Notes under the pieces: generated by a model
Database searches by the model: none
What the model was told of the DNA's origin: nothing
What the model saw: the letters and a program-made list of their open reading frames with translations, nothing else
Assembly: GCA_009774215.1 (NCBI GenBank)
Contig: VSNH01000074.1
Coordinates: 1-17,425, forward strand
Source: Lachnospiraceae bacterium
Lineage (GTDB): Bacteria > Bacillota > Clostridia > Lachnospirales > Lachnospiraceae
Direction: 5' to 3'
DNA: 17,425 bases
Translations under genes and position numbers: made by a program
Shown here: piece after piece, positions 1-7,514 of the stretch
Layout: every line of letters starts with the position of its first letter
Position numbering within the stretch: the stretch's first letter is position 1

Positions 1-51
1 ACATCCGCTACATTCCATGCCGCGAAGGGTACGGCCCCTGACCGTCTGCTG

Positions 52-77
52 TTTCGCAGAACTGTATATTCTGCGAA
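52..77 (+). repeat. Inverted repeat left (recombination-site-like)
   Basis: The core reads ttcgcagaa, then ctgtata, then ttctgcgaa: 9-bp inverted arms around a 7-bp asymmetric spacer, plus one extra matching base at 52. The whole 26 bp is the exact reverse complement of 419-444. The arm-spacer-arm layout resembles tyrosine-recombinase core sites. Leftward RNA from the promoter at 119-147 would pass through this hairpin; it has no following T-tract in that direction, so it should not terminate. Confidence 0.85.
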
Positions 78-118
78 CCTTCACGTTTGTACTGCCCGTA
101 ATATCTTTATCGGTATTT

Positions 119-147
119 ATTATATATTGCATAAGTCTATTTGTCAA
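119..147 (-). promoter_or_regulatory. Perfect-consensus promoter reading left
   Basis: On the minus strand, TTGACA (147-142) is followed after exactly 17 bp by TATAAT (124-119). Transcription would begin near position 112 and leave the window leftwards. It lies inside the inverted-repeat-bounded segment, so its direction may be switchable. The target gene is outside the window. Confidence 0.85.
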
Positions 148-266
148 TTTTCCGAAAAATCCGAGGGGAATTGTTTTTCTATTCTGATCTGCCGTATTTT
201 CGTGGATTCCGCGGCGAAATCTTCTCGAATCATTTGTAAATTCCATATGTTTCCGCGCGTTTTTTG

Positions 267-290
267 TGGTCAGATAAATGGTCAGATGAA
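267..290. repeat. Tandem 12-bp direct repeat
   Basis: Two adjacent copies, tggtcagataaa (267-278) and tggtcagatgaa (279-290), differ at one base. They lie upstream of the leftward promoter, inside the inverted-repeat-bounded segment. A role as a regulator or accessory recombination-protein binding site is possible but unproven. Confidence 0.4.
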
Positions 291-418
291 TTGGCGCTTA
301 TGCCGCCTAAATTCGTATCGGTTCAGAAGGGCAGCCCTCGGATGTCCCATGATTGATTATGGTCAATTTGGCGGGCAGCTGAAAAACACCTTACATTTTA
401 TAGTAAGTTCAGAGATTT

Positions 419-444
419 TTCGCAGAATATACAGTTCTGCGAAA
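419..444 (-). repeat. Inverted repeat right (recombination-site-like)
   Basis: This is the exact reverse complement of 52-77, with arms ttcgcagaa and ttctgcgaa and spacer tatacag. The spacer orientation is opposite to that of the left copy, which is what inversion rather than deletion requires. Confidence 0.85.
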
Positions 445-450
445 TTTTTT
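419..450 (+). terminator. Possible plus-strand terminator formed by the right inverted repeat
   Basis: Read on the plus strand, the 9- to 10-bp stem of the right inverted repeat (7-nt loop, 428-434) is followed directly by a run of six Ts (445-450) and more T-rich sequence. That is terminator-like for rightward transcription. The mirror copy at 52-77 lacks a T-run on its exit side. Confidence 0.45.
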
Positions 451-482
451 GTTTTATTTCCTGTTTGTTAACTTTGATCCGC

Positions 483-513
483 AAAAAAAGATCACTACCG
501 AAGTAATGATCTT
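483..513 (-). terminator. Rho-independent terminator of the glycan operon
   Basis: On the minus strand an 11-bp stem (513-503 with 498-488, one G-U pair) closes a UUCG tetraloop (502-499). It is followed by an uninterrupted run of seven Ts ending at 483. It sits 48 bp after the stop codon of the DegT-PseG fusion gene and ends that transcription unit. Confidence 0.92.
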
Positions 514-560
514 AAAAACAAAATCATGAATTACCAAATGTCGCCGGTTGGAGGTATACA

Positions 561-2723
561 TTACAGCCCCATAATCTCCTCCGCGATCCGTTCCGCGCCG
601 TGACCGTCCGTCACCTCCGCCAATCTCTCCTTCATTCGCTCCCGCAGCGCGCCGTCCGTCAGCAGCCGCTTCAAGCCCTCGCAGACCGCTTCGATACACG
701 CCTCCCGATCATGCGTGATATCCCCGGCGAAAAGCATCCTTTCCTTGGCTTCAAAAAACTCCCTGTCATAGCGCTGGTTATCCGCCGACTGGAAAAACAC
801 CGTGGGAACCCCCATGGCGGAGAGTTCAAACAGCATCGTGCCCGCCGCGGACACCGCCGCGTCGCAGTCCGCCATCACCCCCGCCATATCAAAGCAGGGG
901 CGGTATACCTTCACATTTTCATGCTTCTTTGCAAATGCCTCGATGGCATCGCCCTGCGGATGATATACGCCCACCACCACGTGAAATGTAACCGCTTGTA
1001 ACTCTTCTATCTGAACCGCCCGCTGCAAAATACCCAAAATGGCATTCTGCGCATCTCCGCCGCCGCTTGACAGAAGCACGGAAAAACCTTTCTCCTCATC
1101 CTGTGCGTCCCTGACCTGGGTCACGCCGAACTCTTCCCGCAAGGGCACATAATCCGTCCCCAAAAGCAGCTTTGTCCTGCCGCCGTAAGTTTCTTCATAA
1201 GGGAACCGGGTGTGATACGCATTATAATTAATCAGCGCATCCACAGGAAAAACCTGCTCAAAACAATCGTCGATGCAGGCCACTTTCACGACTTCGCGAA
1301 GCTCCTCGAAATAGGCAGGCGTCGCCTGATAGGAATCCACCAAAAGGGTTCTGATTCCAGCCAGCTGCAGAACCTCCCGCAGCACCGGCAGCTCCTCCTC
1401 CATGCAGTTCCACTGTGTATGCAGACAGACATGCTCCAGCCCTGCCCGGGAAAGCATCCCCTCCGCCTGCTCGTCGGCCGTGATAAACAAAACCTGCCCG
1501 CCCAGCTTTTTGATCTGCTCCGCGATGGTAATACAGCGCATGATATGTCCCGTGGCCACCGCTTCATTGGCATCGGCACGTATACCGATCACCGGCTGTT
1601 TTTCATACAGGGCAAGCGTCTCCGCAATCTGCTCCATCTCTGCCTTCCCATAGCGCTGATCTATGGGCAATGCCAGCATGTGCCCGAAAATATATGCCTC
1701 ATCCCCCTCCAGGAAATCCTTGTTCTCTGCCCCCACAGGCCAGAGTACCGGGGCGTAAATGCCGCGCTCCGCCAGAAATCTCTGCAGGCTGTCCCGCTCC
1801 TTCACATAGACCGGCAGATAAAGGGGGGCCTGCCGTTCCTCCGCCTGCAGCATAGGCCAAAGCCTTTTCATGCCGCATACGCTGCGATACAGGTTATAAT
1901 AATTTTCCGCCCTTCTCCGGCGCGCCTCCTCCTCATCTACCTTGGAAAGAATCTCCGCGGAGATGCCAGAAATGCGCCGCACACCCTGATAACAGTCAAG
2001 CTCGTTCTCTTGGGAGCGGTTTCGTTTCAGATACTCCGCTTTCCTCGGCAGCCATCCGGCCGTCAGGGCGCCCCCCGTCCTTCTCTCTTTTTCCCGCAGA
2101 TACTCCCATTTCTGGACAAGCGGCACGAGTCGTTCCCTTGCGTACGCCTCTCCCGTTTCCAGCACGTCTTCCGCCAGAGAAATATCGGATGCCACAAATC
2201 CACCGTCGGGAACCGCATACCATTTCCGCAGGCTTCCCACCACGAAATCCGCATCCCTTCCCGCCCCTTCCAGATAATAGGATTGGGTCACATCTTCCAT
2301 TATCAGAATACCGCTTTTTCTGAGGGCCGCGAGCTGTCTGCGAAACCCCGCGCAAGTATCCGTCCCGTAATACGGATGAATGAAAATAAGGCCGGGATCA
2401 TGCTCCAGCGCCAGACGAAAAAGTTCCTCTCCTGCCGATTCCAGATCCCTGTCCACAGAATAAAAAATAATCTCCCATCCTTGGTGCGCAAAAGGAAGAA
2501 AAACACAATCGCACATATAGGCCGGCATCAGACAGCATTTCGGCACATCCGGCATTCCCCGCTCCAGACTGATCAGGGCAAGCTCGATCGCTTCCCTGCC
2601 GGAAGCCGTGAAGCAACACTGTTTTTTCCCGTACTTATCCACCTGCGAAAGATGCAGTTCTTCCGTTACCCCGCTTTTTCTAACAGTGGCCGGATCGATC
2701 TCAAAAAAACTTCCGATTTCCAT
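561..2723 (-). CDS. pseG: DegT-type aminotransferase fused to PseG-type UDP-sugar hydrolase
   Basis: A two-domain protein of 720 residues. Residues 1 to about 375 resemble PLP-dependent DegT/DnrJ/EryC1 sugar aminotransferases: MEDVTQ supplies the cofactor Asp (about 144) and GSLRKWYAVPDGG the Schiff-base Lys (about 167). From about 378 a PseG-like domain starts with GIRADANEAVATGHIMR, holding the family's catalytic His (about 393), then SSGGGDA and SAAGTMLFELSAMG, which fit its GT-B-like nucleotide-binding half. PseG releases UDP from UDP-2,4-diacetamido-2,4,6-trideoxy-L-altrose, after PseB, PseC and PseH. The second ATG is preferred: GGAGG lies 7 nt before it but is too close to an ATG at 2729. 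It is the last gene before the terminator. The PseG half is secure; the substrate of the aminotransferase half is unknown, and it may make a 4-amino-sugar variant. Confidence 0.88.
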   Translation of the reverse strand: MEIGSFFEIDPATVRKSGVTEELHLSQVDKYGKKQCCFTASGREAIELALISLERGMPDVPKCCLMPAYMCDCVFLPFAHQGWEIIFYSVDRDLESAGEELFRLALEHDPGLIFIHPYYGTDTCAGFRRQLAALRKSGILIMEDVTQSYYLEGAGRDADFVVGSLRKWYAVPDGGFVASDISLAEDVLETGEAYARERLVPLVQKWEYLREKERRTGGALTAGWLPRKAEYLKRNRSQENELDCYQGVRRISGISAEILSKVDEEEARRRRAENYYNLYRSVCGMKRLWPMLQAEERQAPLYLPVYVKERDSLQRFLAERGIYAPVLWPVGAENKDFLEGDEAYIFGHMLALPIDQRYGKAEMEQIAETLALYEKQPVIGIRADANEAVATGHIMRCITIAEQIKKLGGQVLFITADEQAEGMLSRAGLEHVCLHTQWNCMEEELPVLREVLQLAGIRTLLVDSYQATPAYFEELREVVKVACIDDCFEQVFPVDALINYNAYHTRFPYEETYGGRTKLLLGTDYVPLREEFGVTQVRDAQDEEKGFSVLLSSGGGDAQNAILGILQRAVQIEELQAVTFHVVVGVYHPQGDAIEAFAKKHENVKVYRPCFDMAGVMADCDAAVSAAGTMLFELSAMGVPTVFFQSADNQRYDREFFEAKERMLFAGDITHDREACIEAVCEGLKRLLTDGALRERMKERLAEVTDGHGAERIAEEIMGL

Positions 2724-2764
2724 AAGCATTCCTCCACCCGATATCTCTTTGCCTTATATCTGAC

Positions 2765-3793
2765 TTATCTTTTCATCTTTTTCCTGAAATTCCGATATGC
2801 CCACAGCAGCTTATAATACGCCATAAACCAGAGCGTGGATTTCATCTGCATCCGGATCAGCTTTTTCTCCTCCGCGTGAGTCCGCTCAAGATAGTAGGGA
2901 TTCTTCTGAAACTCCGGAAAAAGACATCTCATTTCCTCCCCCAGCTTCTTCACAAACCGATACTTTGTCCGTCTCACGCCTGCCATATAGGTAAACAGCG
3001 TATTCACATAGAAGAGCAGGGTAAAGCTGTACTCCAGCTCCGGCCGGTATTTATCCAGGAAATCATGCCGCTCGGCCTCCTTCAACATCAGCCTGCCCGC
3101 CTCGCAGCGATCCTCACAGCGTTTCTCCGAAATGGTGTGCACCGTGGATGATTCGTGTTGGTAGTAAAAGTACAGTGGTTCCTCGATATACTCGAAATGC
3201 GCCGCCAATACGAGATAGGAATTGCCCAGCGCGTTGTCCTCATAAAAAATATGCTCCGGAAACCAGAGCTCATGCTCCAGAATCATGGATCGACGGAATA
3301 TTTTCACCACCAGACTGCCGCCGTCCAGTATCAGGCTCCGCCTCTTCTCGTCATCCAAAATGCCCGTCTGGCTGCTCCTATTATTATGCACCACCTGTCC
3401 CGCTTTCATGGAATGCTCCGATGTCAGGCAGTAGTCGCACCCCACAAGATCGGCCCCTGTCTCTTCCGCCCGTCCGATCAGGCGCTCATACATGTCAGGC
3501 GTAATCCAGTCGTCGCTGTCGATGAATCCGATCCAATCCCCCTGCGCCGCTTTTAAGCCCGCGTTTTTCGCGCCGCCCTGATGCTTATTCTCTTCCAGAT
3601 GCAGCGCATGGAATTTCCCCGGAAATCGTCTCTCATAGCTTTTCAGTATCTCCCACGATTCGTCGGTGGAGCAGTCGTCCACCGCAATGATCTCATAGTC
3701 GGACACCGTCTGCGCCACAAGCGAATCCAGGCAATATTCCAGCTTTTTCTCCGCCGCCATATTATAGACCGGCACGATAATACTAAGCTTCAT
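2765..3793 (-). CDS. GT2 family glycosyltransferase
   Basis: A protein of 342 residues with a classic GT-A fold N-terminus: LSIIVPVYN at the start, the nucleotide-binding DDCSTDES (39-46) and the metal-binding FIDSDD (90-95). The C-terminal third (about 240-342) is basic and aromatic with one weakly hydrophobic stretch, as in many capsule GT2 enzymes that dock on the membrane. It should transfer a nucleotide-activated sugar to a lipid-linked glycan on the cytoplasmic side; donor and acceptor cannot be read from sequence. GGAGG lies 4 nt before the ATG. The gene is 41 bp upstream of the fusion gene and 57 bp downstream of the membrane protein, consistent with one operon. Confidence 0.9.
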   Translation of the reverse strand: MKLSIIVPVYNMAAEKKLEYCLDSLVAQTVSDYEIIAVDDCSTDESWEILKSYERRFPGKFHALHLEENKHQGGAKNAGLKAAQGDWIGFIDSDDWITPDMYERLIGRAEETGADLVGCDYCLTSEHSMKAGQVVHNNRSSQTGILDDEKRRSLILDGGSLVVKIFRRSMILEHELWFPEHIFYEDNALGNSYLVLAAHFEYIEEPLYFYYQHESSTVHTISEKRCEDRCEAGRLMLKEAERHDFLDKYRPELEYSFTLLFYVNTLFTYMAGVRRTKYRFVKKLGEEMRCLFPEFQKNPYYLERTHAEEKKLIRMQMKSTLWFMAYYKLLWAYRNFRKKMKR

Positions 3794-3850
3794 CTGACCT
3801 CCACAATTTTGTTCTCAAGCATCTGAAATTCACATATATTTTATCGTTTT

Positions 3851-6160
3851 TCAATCATTTCCAGGCGTGGCGTCGACATCCTCTCCTTCCGACCGTCTAA
3901 AAAGCGGAAGCCTTTTACAAAACCATCCGCCATATAAACAGTAAATCACCGCCAGCGCAGACACCACATCCGCGATCACAAAGGCGGGAACCGGCCCATA
4001 GCGCACATAAATCCGATGCTCCGCGCCGTCCCCGTTCACAAAAAAGCGCATCCGTCCGCCGTCGCCCCGCTCTATCTTCACAGGCTGTCCCGACTCATCC
4101 TGCGCCCGGTATCCCAAATAATTCTGCAGGGGCAGTTCGATATACGCCTCAGAGGAAACCGCCGTATATGACACAGCCGCCTTCGTCCCCACCTTTTTGT
4201 AATCGCGCACAGACACATCACCGATATCCGACAGAACCACACTGGTGGTCAATTTGTCATCTGTGGCGTCCACCAGCCGCCATTCGTGGGGATAAAACAG
4301 GCCCACGCTGGTGCCCAGCTTCGTCTCATGCCCCTTGGATGCCACCGACTGCGCATCTTTATAGGGCACATGGTTGTTGTCGGTGGGCACGGTAACGATA
4401 ATCAAAAGGTTCAGGCCAATCAGCATCGCGGCAATCACATTCCGGTAAGGCTTCAAAAACTCTGATCTGGCAAGAGAAGCCGCCCCCACAAAGAGAAAGC
4501 AGGCGGATGCCGGACCCAGAAACCGCCACGGAAACTGCATCATCGTCGCTATATTGTAAAAAAGACCGTTTGACATAAGCGCCCTGCTCGGAAAATATCC
4601 CGTAGTCATGAATACAAAGATACCGCCAAGCACGAAGAGGTAAAGCGTATAGCCGTCAGCCCCGCTCACCCGCCCGCGCTTTTCACAAAGCAGATAAATA
4701 ACGCCGATTCCCAGACAGCCTATAAGAGCAAGTCCCAGCGAAAAATACTGCTTATTATACAGGCTTATGGACTGGGTCATGTTGGAGAGATTGATCGACT
4801 GCTCATAGTAGCCGCTCCAGCGCAGAACCTCCTTGTCCAGCTCCTCATTATAGTAATAGTATAAAAACGGAACCACATACCATGCGTTCAGCAAAACGGT
4901 GTACGCCGCCGCTTTAAAAAGCTCCACATGCCGTTTCTCCCTCACAATGCGCACACAGTACAAGAGCACGGTAACCGCACAGACCGCCGCCACATAGGCC
5001 ACACTCAAAATGTGGCTCTGCAGTGCGCCGGAAAATCCGATCACGAGGAAGTACCACTTTTTGCGGTCTCCCATGACAATATGATAAAGTCCCGCAATCA
5101 CCATCGGCCAGAACACCAGCGCAAGCAGCTCTCCCAGATCCCCTCTGGAAAGCATGTTGGTAAACCGGTAAGGCATCAGCGTGTAGAGCACCACCGCCAT
5201 CAGGACGCTGCGTCTGGATTTCACCATGGATTTTACCGCCGCATAGGCGCAACCCGCCGCGCCTACATTTGACAGAAAGAGCAGCACCTTGTACGAAAAG
5301 CCCAGCGATACCCTGCATATCCGCAGAAACGCGCCTATGTACAAAAACAGATAGGGATACATGGCGTTCATATACCCGTTATTCTGCAGGCCTTCCGGCA
5401 GAATGTTGACCGGGATCACCTGTCCGTCAAGGATACCGTCCTTAAGCCCCTCCAATCGGGCCAGATGGTAGCAGAGGTCATCCGCGTTGTACAGATAGGT
5501 GTGCATAATGGGAGTGGTGGCAACAAGCGCAGCTCCCAGAATCACACAGGCGTCCACAAGCCCTTCCCCGGAAATTTTTCTGCCGCTTTTCAGATACAGC
5601 CAGAAAGCAAGGTGCAATAACAGAAAGACCGCAATGATAAAATAGGTGTCCGTATAGAAAAGCGTATGGGGCGTGATGGAAAACTTCCTGATGGTGAGCG
5701 TACCGCTCCCGCTGTAGTTTACGCGAAACTGCAGTTCCTTCGCGTCTCTGGAAAGTGTAAAATCCGCCGTCAGTTCCTTTTGGTCAGGTTCAATCGGCCA
5801 TGCCGCAATCTTGTTCTCCTGCTCCCACAGCTCCAGCACGCTGTCCTTCTGGTCAACGCTGTAAGTCATGGATACCGTATAGCCGCCCCTGTTCATGACA
5901 TAGGCCGGGGTGCTCGCCACCGAACTGTATCCTGCCAGAATATCCCCCAGCGTCCTCAGGTCTTCCGAATCAATCAATCCCGCCGCATTCTTGATTACCA
6001 GCGCATTCTCCGTATTGATCAGACCCATGGTGTGCTGCAGCCCAATGCCGTCATAGACGATGGGCTGCTTTCCCTCGTCCCCAAACCATAAAAGCACAAC
6101 AAACAGCACCGCCAGCGCCCCATATATGATTTTTGCTTTCAGCGAAATTTCTTCTGTCAT
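3851..6160 (-). CDS. Large polytopic membrane protein, YfhO / PTPS-related GT-C type
   Basis: A protein of 769 residues. One membrane helix (about 10-27) is followed by an extracytoplasmic region of roughly 125 residues that looks beta-rich. About ten further hydrophobic segments follow, then a second extracytoplasmic region (about 590-705) and a final helix near the C-terminus. The layout, with YNADDLCYHLARLEGLKDG in the first large loop, resembles YfhO-like and 6-pyruvoyl-tetrahydropterin-synthase-related membrane proteins of the GT-C superfamily, which use polyprenyl-phosphate sugars outside the membrane. A role in modifying or polymerising the glycan is inferred. A TTG 10 codons upstream (6190) lacks an RBS; the ATG at 6160 has GGAG 4 nt before it and was chosen. 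The family assignment is from overall pattern and not certain. Confidence 0.8.
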   Translation of the reverse strand: MTEEISLKAKIIYGALAVLFVVLLWFGDEGKQPIVYDGIGLQHTMGLINTENALVIKNAAGLIDSEDLRTLGDILAGYSSVASTPAYVMNRGGYTVSMTYSVDQKDSVLELWEQENKIAAWPIEPDQKELTADFTLSRDAKELQFRVNYSGSGTLTIRKFSITPHTLFYTDTYFIIAVFLLLHLAFWLYLKSGRKISGEGLVDACVILGAALVATTPIMHTYLYNADDLCYHLARLEGLKDGILDGQVIPVNILPEGLQNNGYMNAMYPYLFLYIGAFLRICRVSLGFSYKVLLFLSNVGAAGCAYAAVKSMVKSRRSVLMAVVLYTLMPYRFTNMLSRGDLGELLALVFWPMVIAGLYHIVMGDRKKWYFLVIGFSGALQSHILSVAYVAAVCAVTVLLYCVRIVREKRHVELFKAAAYTVLLNAWYVVPFLYYYYNEELDKEVLRWSGYYEQSINLSNMTQSISLYNKQYFSLGLALIGCLGIGVIYLLCEKRGRVSGADGYTLYLFVLGGIFVFMTTGYFPSRALMSNGLFYNIATMMQFPWRFLGPASACFLFVGAASLARSEFLKPYRNVIAAMLIGLNLLIIVTVPTDNNHVPYKDAQSVASKGHETKLGTSVGLFYPHEWRLVDATDDKLTTSVVLSDIGDVSVRDYKKVGTKAAVSYTAVSSEAYIELPLQNYLGYRAQDESGQPVKIERGDGGRMRFFVNGDGAEHRIYVRYGPVPAFVIADVVSALAVIYCLYGGWFCKRLPLFRRSEGEDVDATPGND

Positions 6161-6241
6161 TTTCTCCGTGTTCCTCTGTTTATCCGTCAAATTTTCGTAT
6201 CAATGCCGCTGCCGGAAAGTCCCCGTCCCGAACGCATCCTT

Positions 6242-7444
6242 TCACACGTTCTCCCTCGCATAGTAGGCCGCAATTTTTTTCACTGCCCGGATCACACTCT
6301 CCACATCCTCGTCGCTCATCGCATAGTAGAGCGGCAGAGAAATGATTTCCTCATAGAGCTTTTCCGCGTTGGGACAAAGCCCCCGCCTGTAGCCCAGTTT
6401 TTCATAGTATGGGAAATAATAGGTCGGTATGTAATGCACGTTACAGCATACATTTTCCGCCGCCAGCGCTTCGAAAAACCGCCTCCTGTCAATGCACAGC
6501 TTCTCCGGCACAAGACGCAGGATATACAGGTGCCTCGTGGTGTCCGACTCCGGAATCTCCCGCTGGACGAAAAGTTCCGGCATTTCGGAAAACGCCTCGT
6601 CGTACCGCTTCACAATCTCTTTTCTGCGGCTGCTGAACATAGGCAGCTTATCAAGCTGGCTGGTAATCAGTGCTGCCTGCATGTCCGTCATGCGGTAATT
6701 ATAGCCGAGGGCAATCTGTTCATAGTACCACGAACCGTCCGTCTCATGTTCCATCAGACTTTCGTCTCTCGTGATCCCGTGGGCACGATATAAGAGCAGC
6801 CTTTTATAATAGGTTTCGTCGTTCGTCAGCACCGCGCCGCCCTCGCCGCCCGTCACCGTCTTGACAGGATGGAAACTGAATGTGGTCATATCGGAAAGGG
6901 AGCCGTTGGACTGCCCCTTGTATTTCGTGCCGATCACATGGGCGCCGTCCTCAATTAAAGTCAGCCCATGTTTTTTACAGATACCGCGAAGCGGATCAAG
7001 CGCCACAGACTGACCCGTATAGTCAACCGCAACCACCGCTTTCGTGGCAGGCGTGATGGCTGCCTCCACTTTCTCCGGATCAATATTGTAAGTCTCGGGG
7101 TCAATATCCGCGAAAACAGGTCTCGCCCCGCAGTAGAGCGCGCAGTTCGCAGAAGCCGCGAACGTGATGGGCGTGGTGATAACCTCGTCCCCCTCTTTCA
7201 AGCCTGCTGCCATCGCGGCCATATGCAGAGCCGCCGTGCCGTTGGCGCAGACCACCGCATATTTCGCCCCCGTCAGCGCGCAGAGCTTTTGCTCCAACTC
7301 CCCGATCTTCGGCCCGCAGGTCAAAAAATCGCTTCGCAAAACCTCAACCACAGCCTGAATATCCGCCTCGTCTATATACTGATGCCCATAGTAAATGGGC
7401 GTCTCCCTGACGGGCTTTCCACCCTCTATCGCCGGTTTCTCCAT
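6242..7444 (-). CDS. pseC: UDP-4-amino-4,6-dideoxy-N-acetyl-beta-L-altrosamine transaminase
   Basis: A 400-residue DegT-family PLP aminotransferase. ANGTAALHMA (67-76) fits the cofactor phosphate region, LIEDGAH (163-169) supplies the Asp that pairs with the pyridine nitrogen, FHPVKTVTGGEGG (191-203) contains the Schiff-base Lys195, and GYNYRMTDMQAAL (247-259) is the family signature. PseC aminates C4 of the keto sugar made by PseB. It lies directly downstream of pseB, the usual pairing, which supports PseC over other DegT members. Two start ATGs (7450, 7444) follow GGAGG at 3 and 9 nt; the second gives the usual N-terminus and better spacing. An in-frame ATG at 7489 has no RBS. Length is normal for the family. 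Confidence 0.9.
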   Translation of the reverse strand: MEKPAIEGGKPVRETPIYYGHQYIDEADIQAVVEVLRSDFLTCGPKIGELEQKLCALTGAKYAVVCANGTAALHMAAMAAGLKEGDEVITTPITFAASANCALYCGARPVFADIDPETYNIDPEKVEAAITPATKAVVAVDYTGQSVALDPLRGICKKHGLTLIEDGAHVIGTKYKGQSNGSLSDMTTFSFHPVKTVTGGEGGAVLTNDETYYKRLLLYRAHGITRDESLMEHETDGSWYYEQIALGYNYRMTDMQAALITSQLDKLPMFSSRRKEIVKRYDEAFSEMPELFVQREIPESDTTRHLYILRLVPEKLCIDRRRFFEALAAENVCCNVHYIPTYYFPYYEKLGYRRGLCPNAEKLYEEIISLPLYYAMSDEDVESVIRAVKKIAAYYARENV

Positions 7445-7514
7445 CGTCATATCCCTCCATTTATACAAAAGGGACACGCATTTCCACACATGTCCCTCCT
7501 GTATGCCGCTTCCT

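Larger units (their letters stand above)
52..444. other. Putative invertible promoter segment
   Basis: A segment of about 340 bp (78-418) is bounded by perfect 26-bp inverted repeats at 52-77 and 419-444. It contains one perfect sigma-A-type promoter reading left (119-147). Promoters between short inverted repeats are the known architecture of phase-variable switches (fim-type and capsule switches, including those of gut Firmicutes), in which a site-specific recombinase flips the segment. In the orientation given, the promoter drives whatever lies left of the window. Flipped, it would point at the 3' end of the glycan operon. No recombinase gene is in the window. The segment holds no convincing gene. 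The DNA architecture is seen directly; inversion is inferred. Confidence 0.7.

Noticed and set aside
127..471. 114-residue plus-strand reading frame in the left intergenic region
   Set aside because: It starts inside the leftward promoter, has no RBS, crosses the right inverted repeat, and its protein has no domain-like pattern. It is better explained as chance in a regulatory segment.
1212..2816. 534-residue plus-strand reading frame
   Set aside because: It is antisense to the DegT-PseG gene, has His/Arg/Pro/Leu-rich composition typical of a shadow frame, and has no recognisable motif.
6161..6190. TTG start extending the YfhO/PTPS-type protein by ten codons
   Set aside because: No Shine-Dalgarno precedes the TTG, whereas the downstream ATG at 6160 has GGAG at a usable distance.
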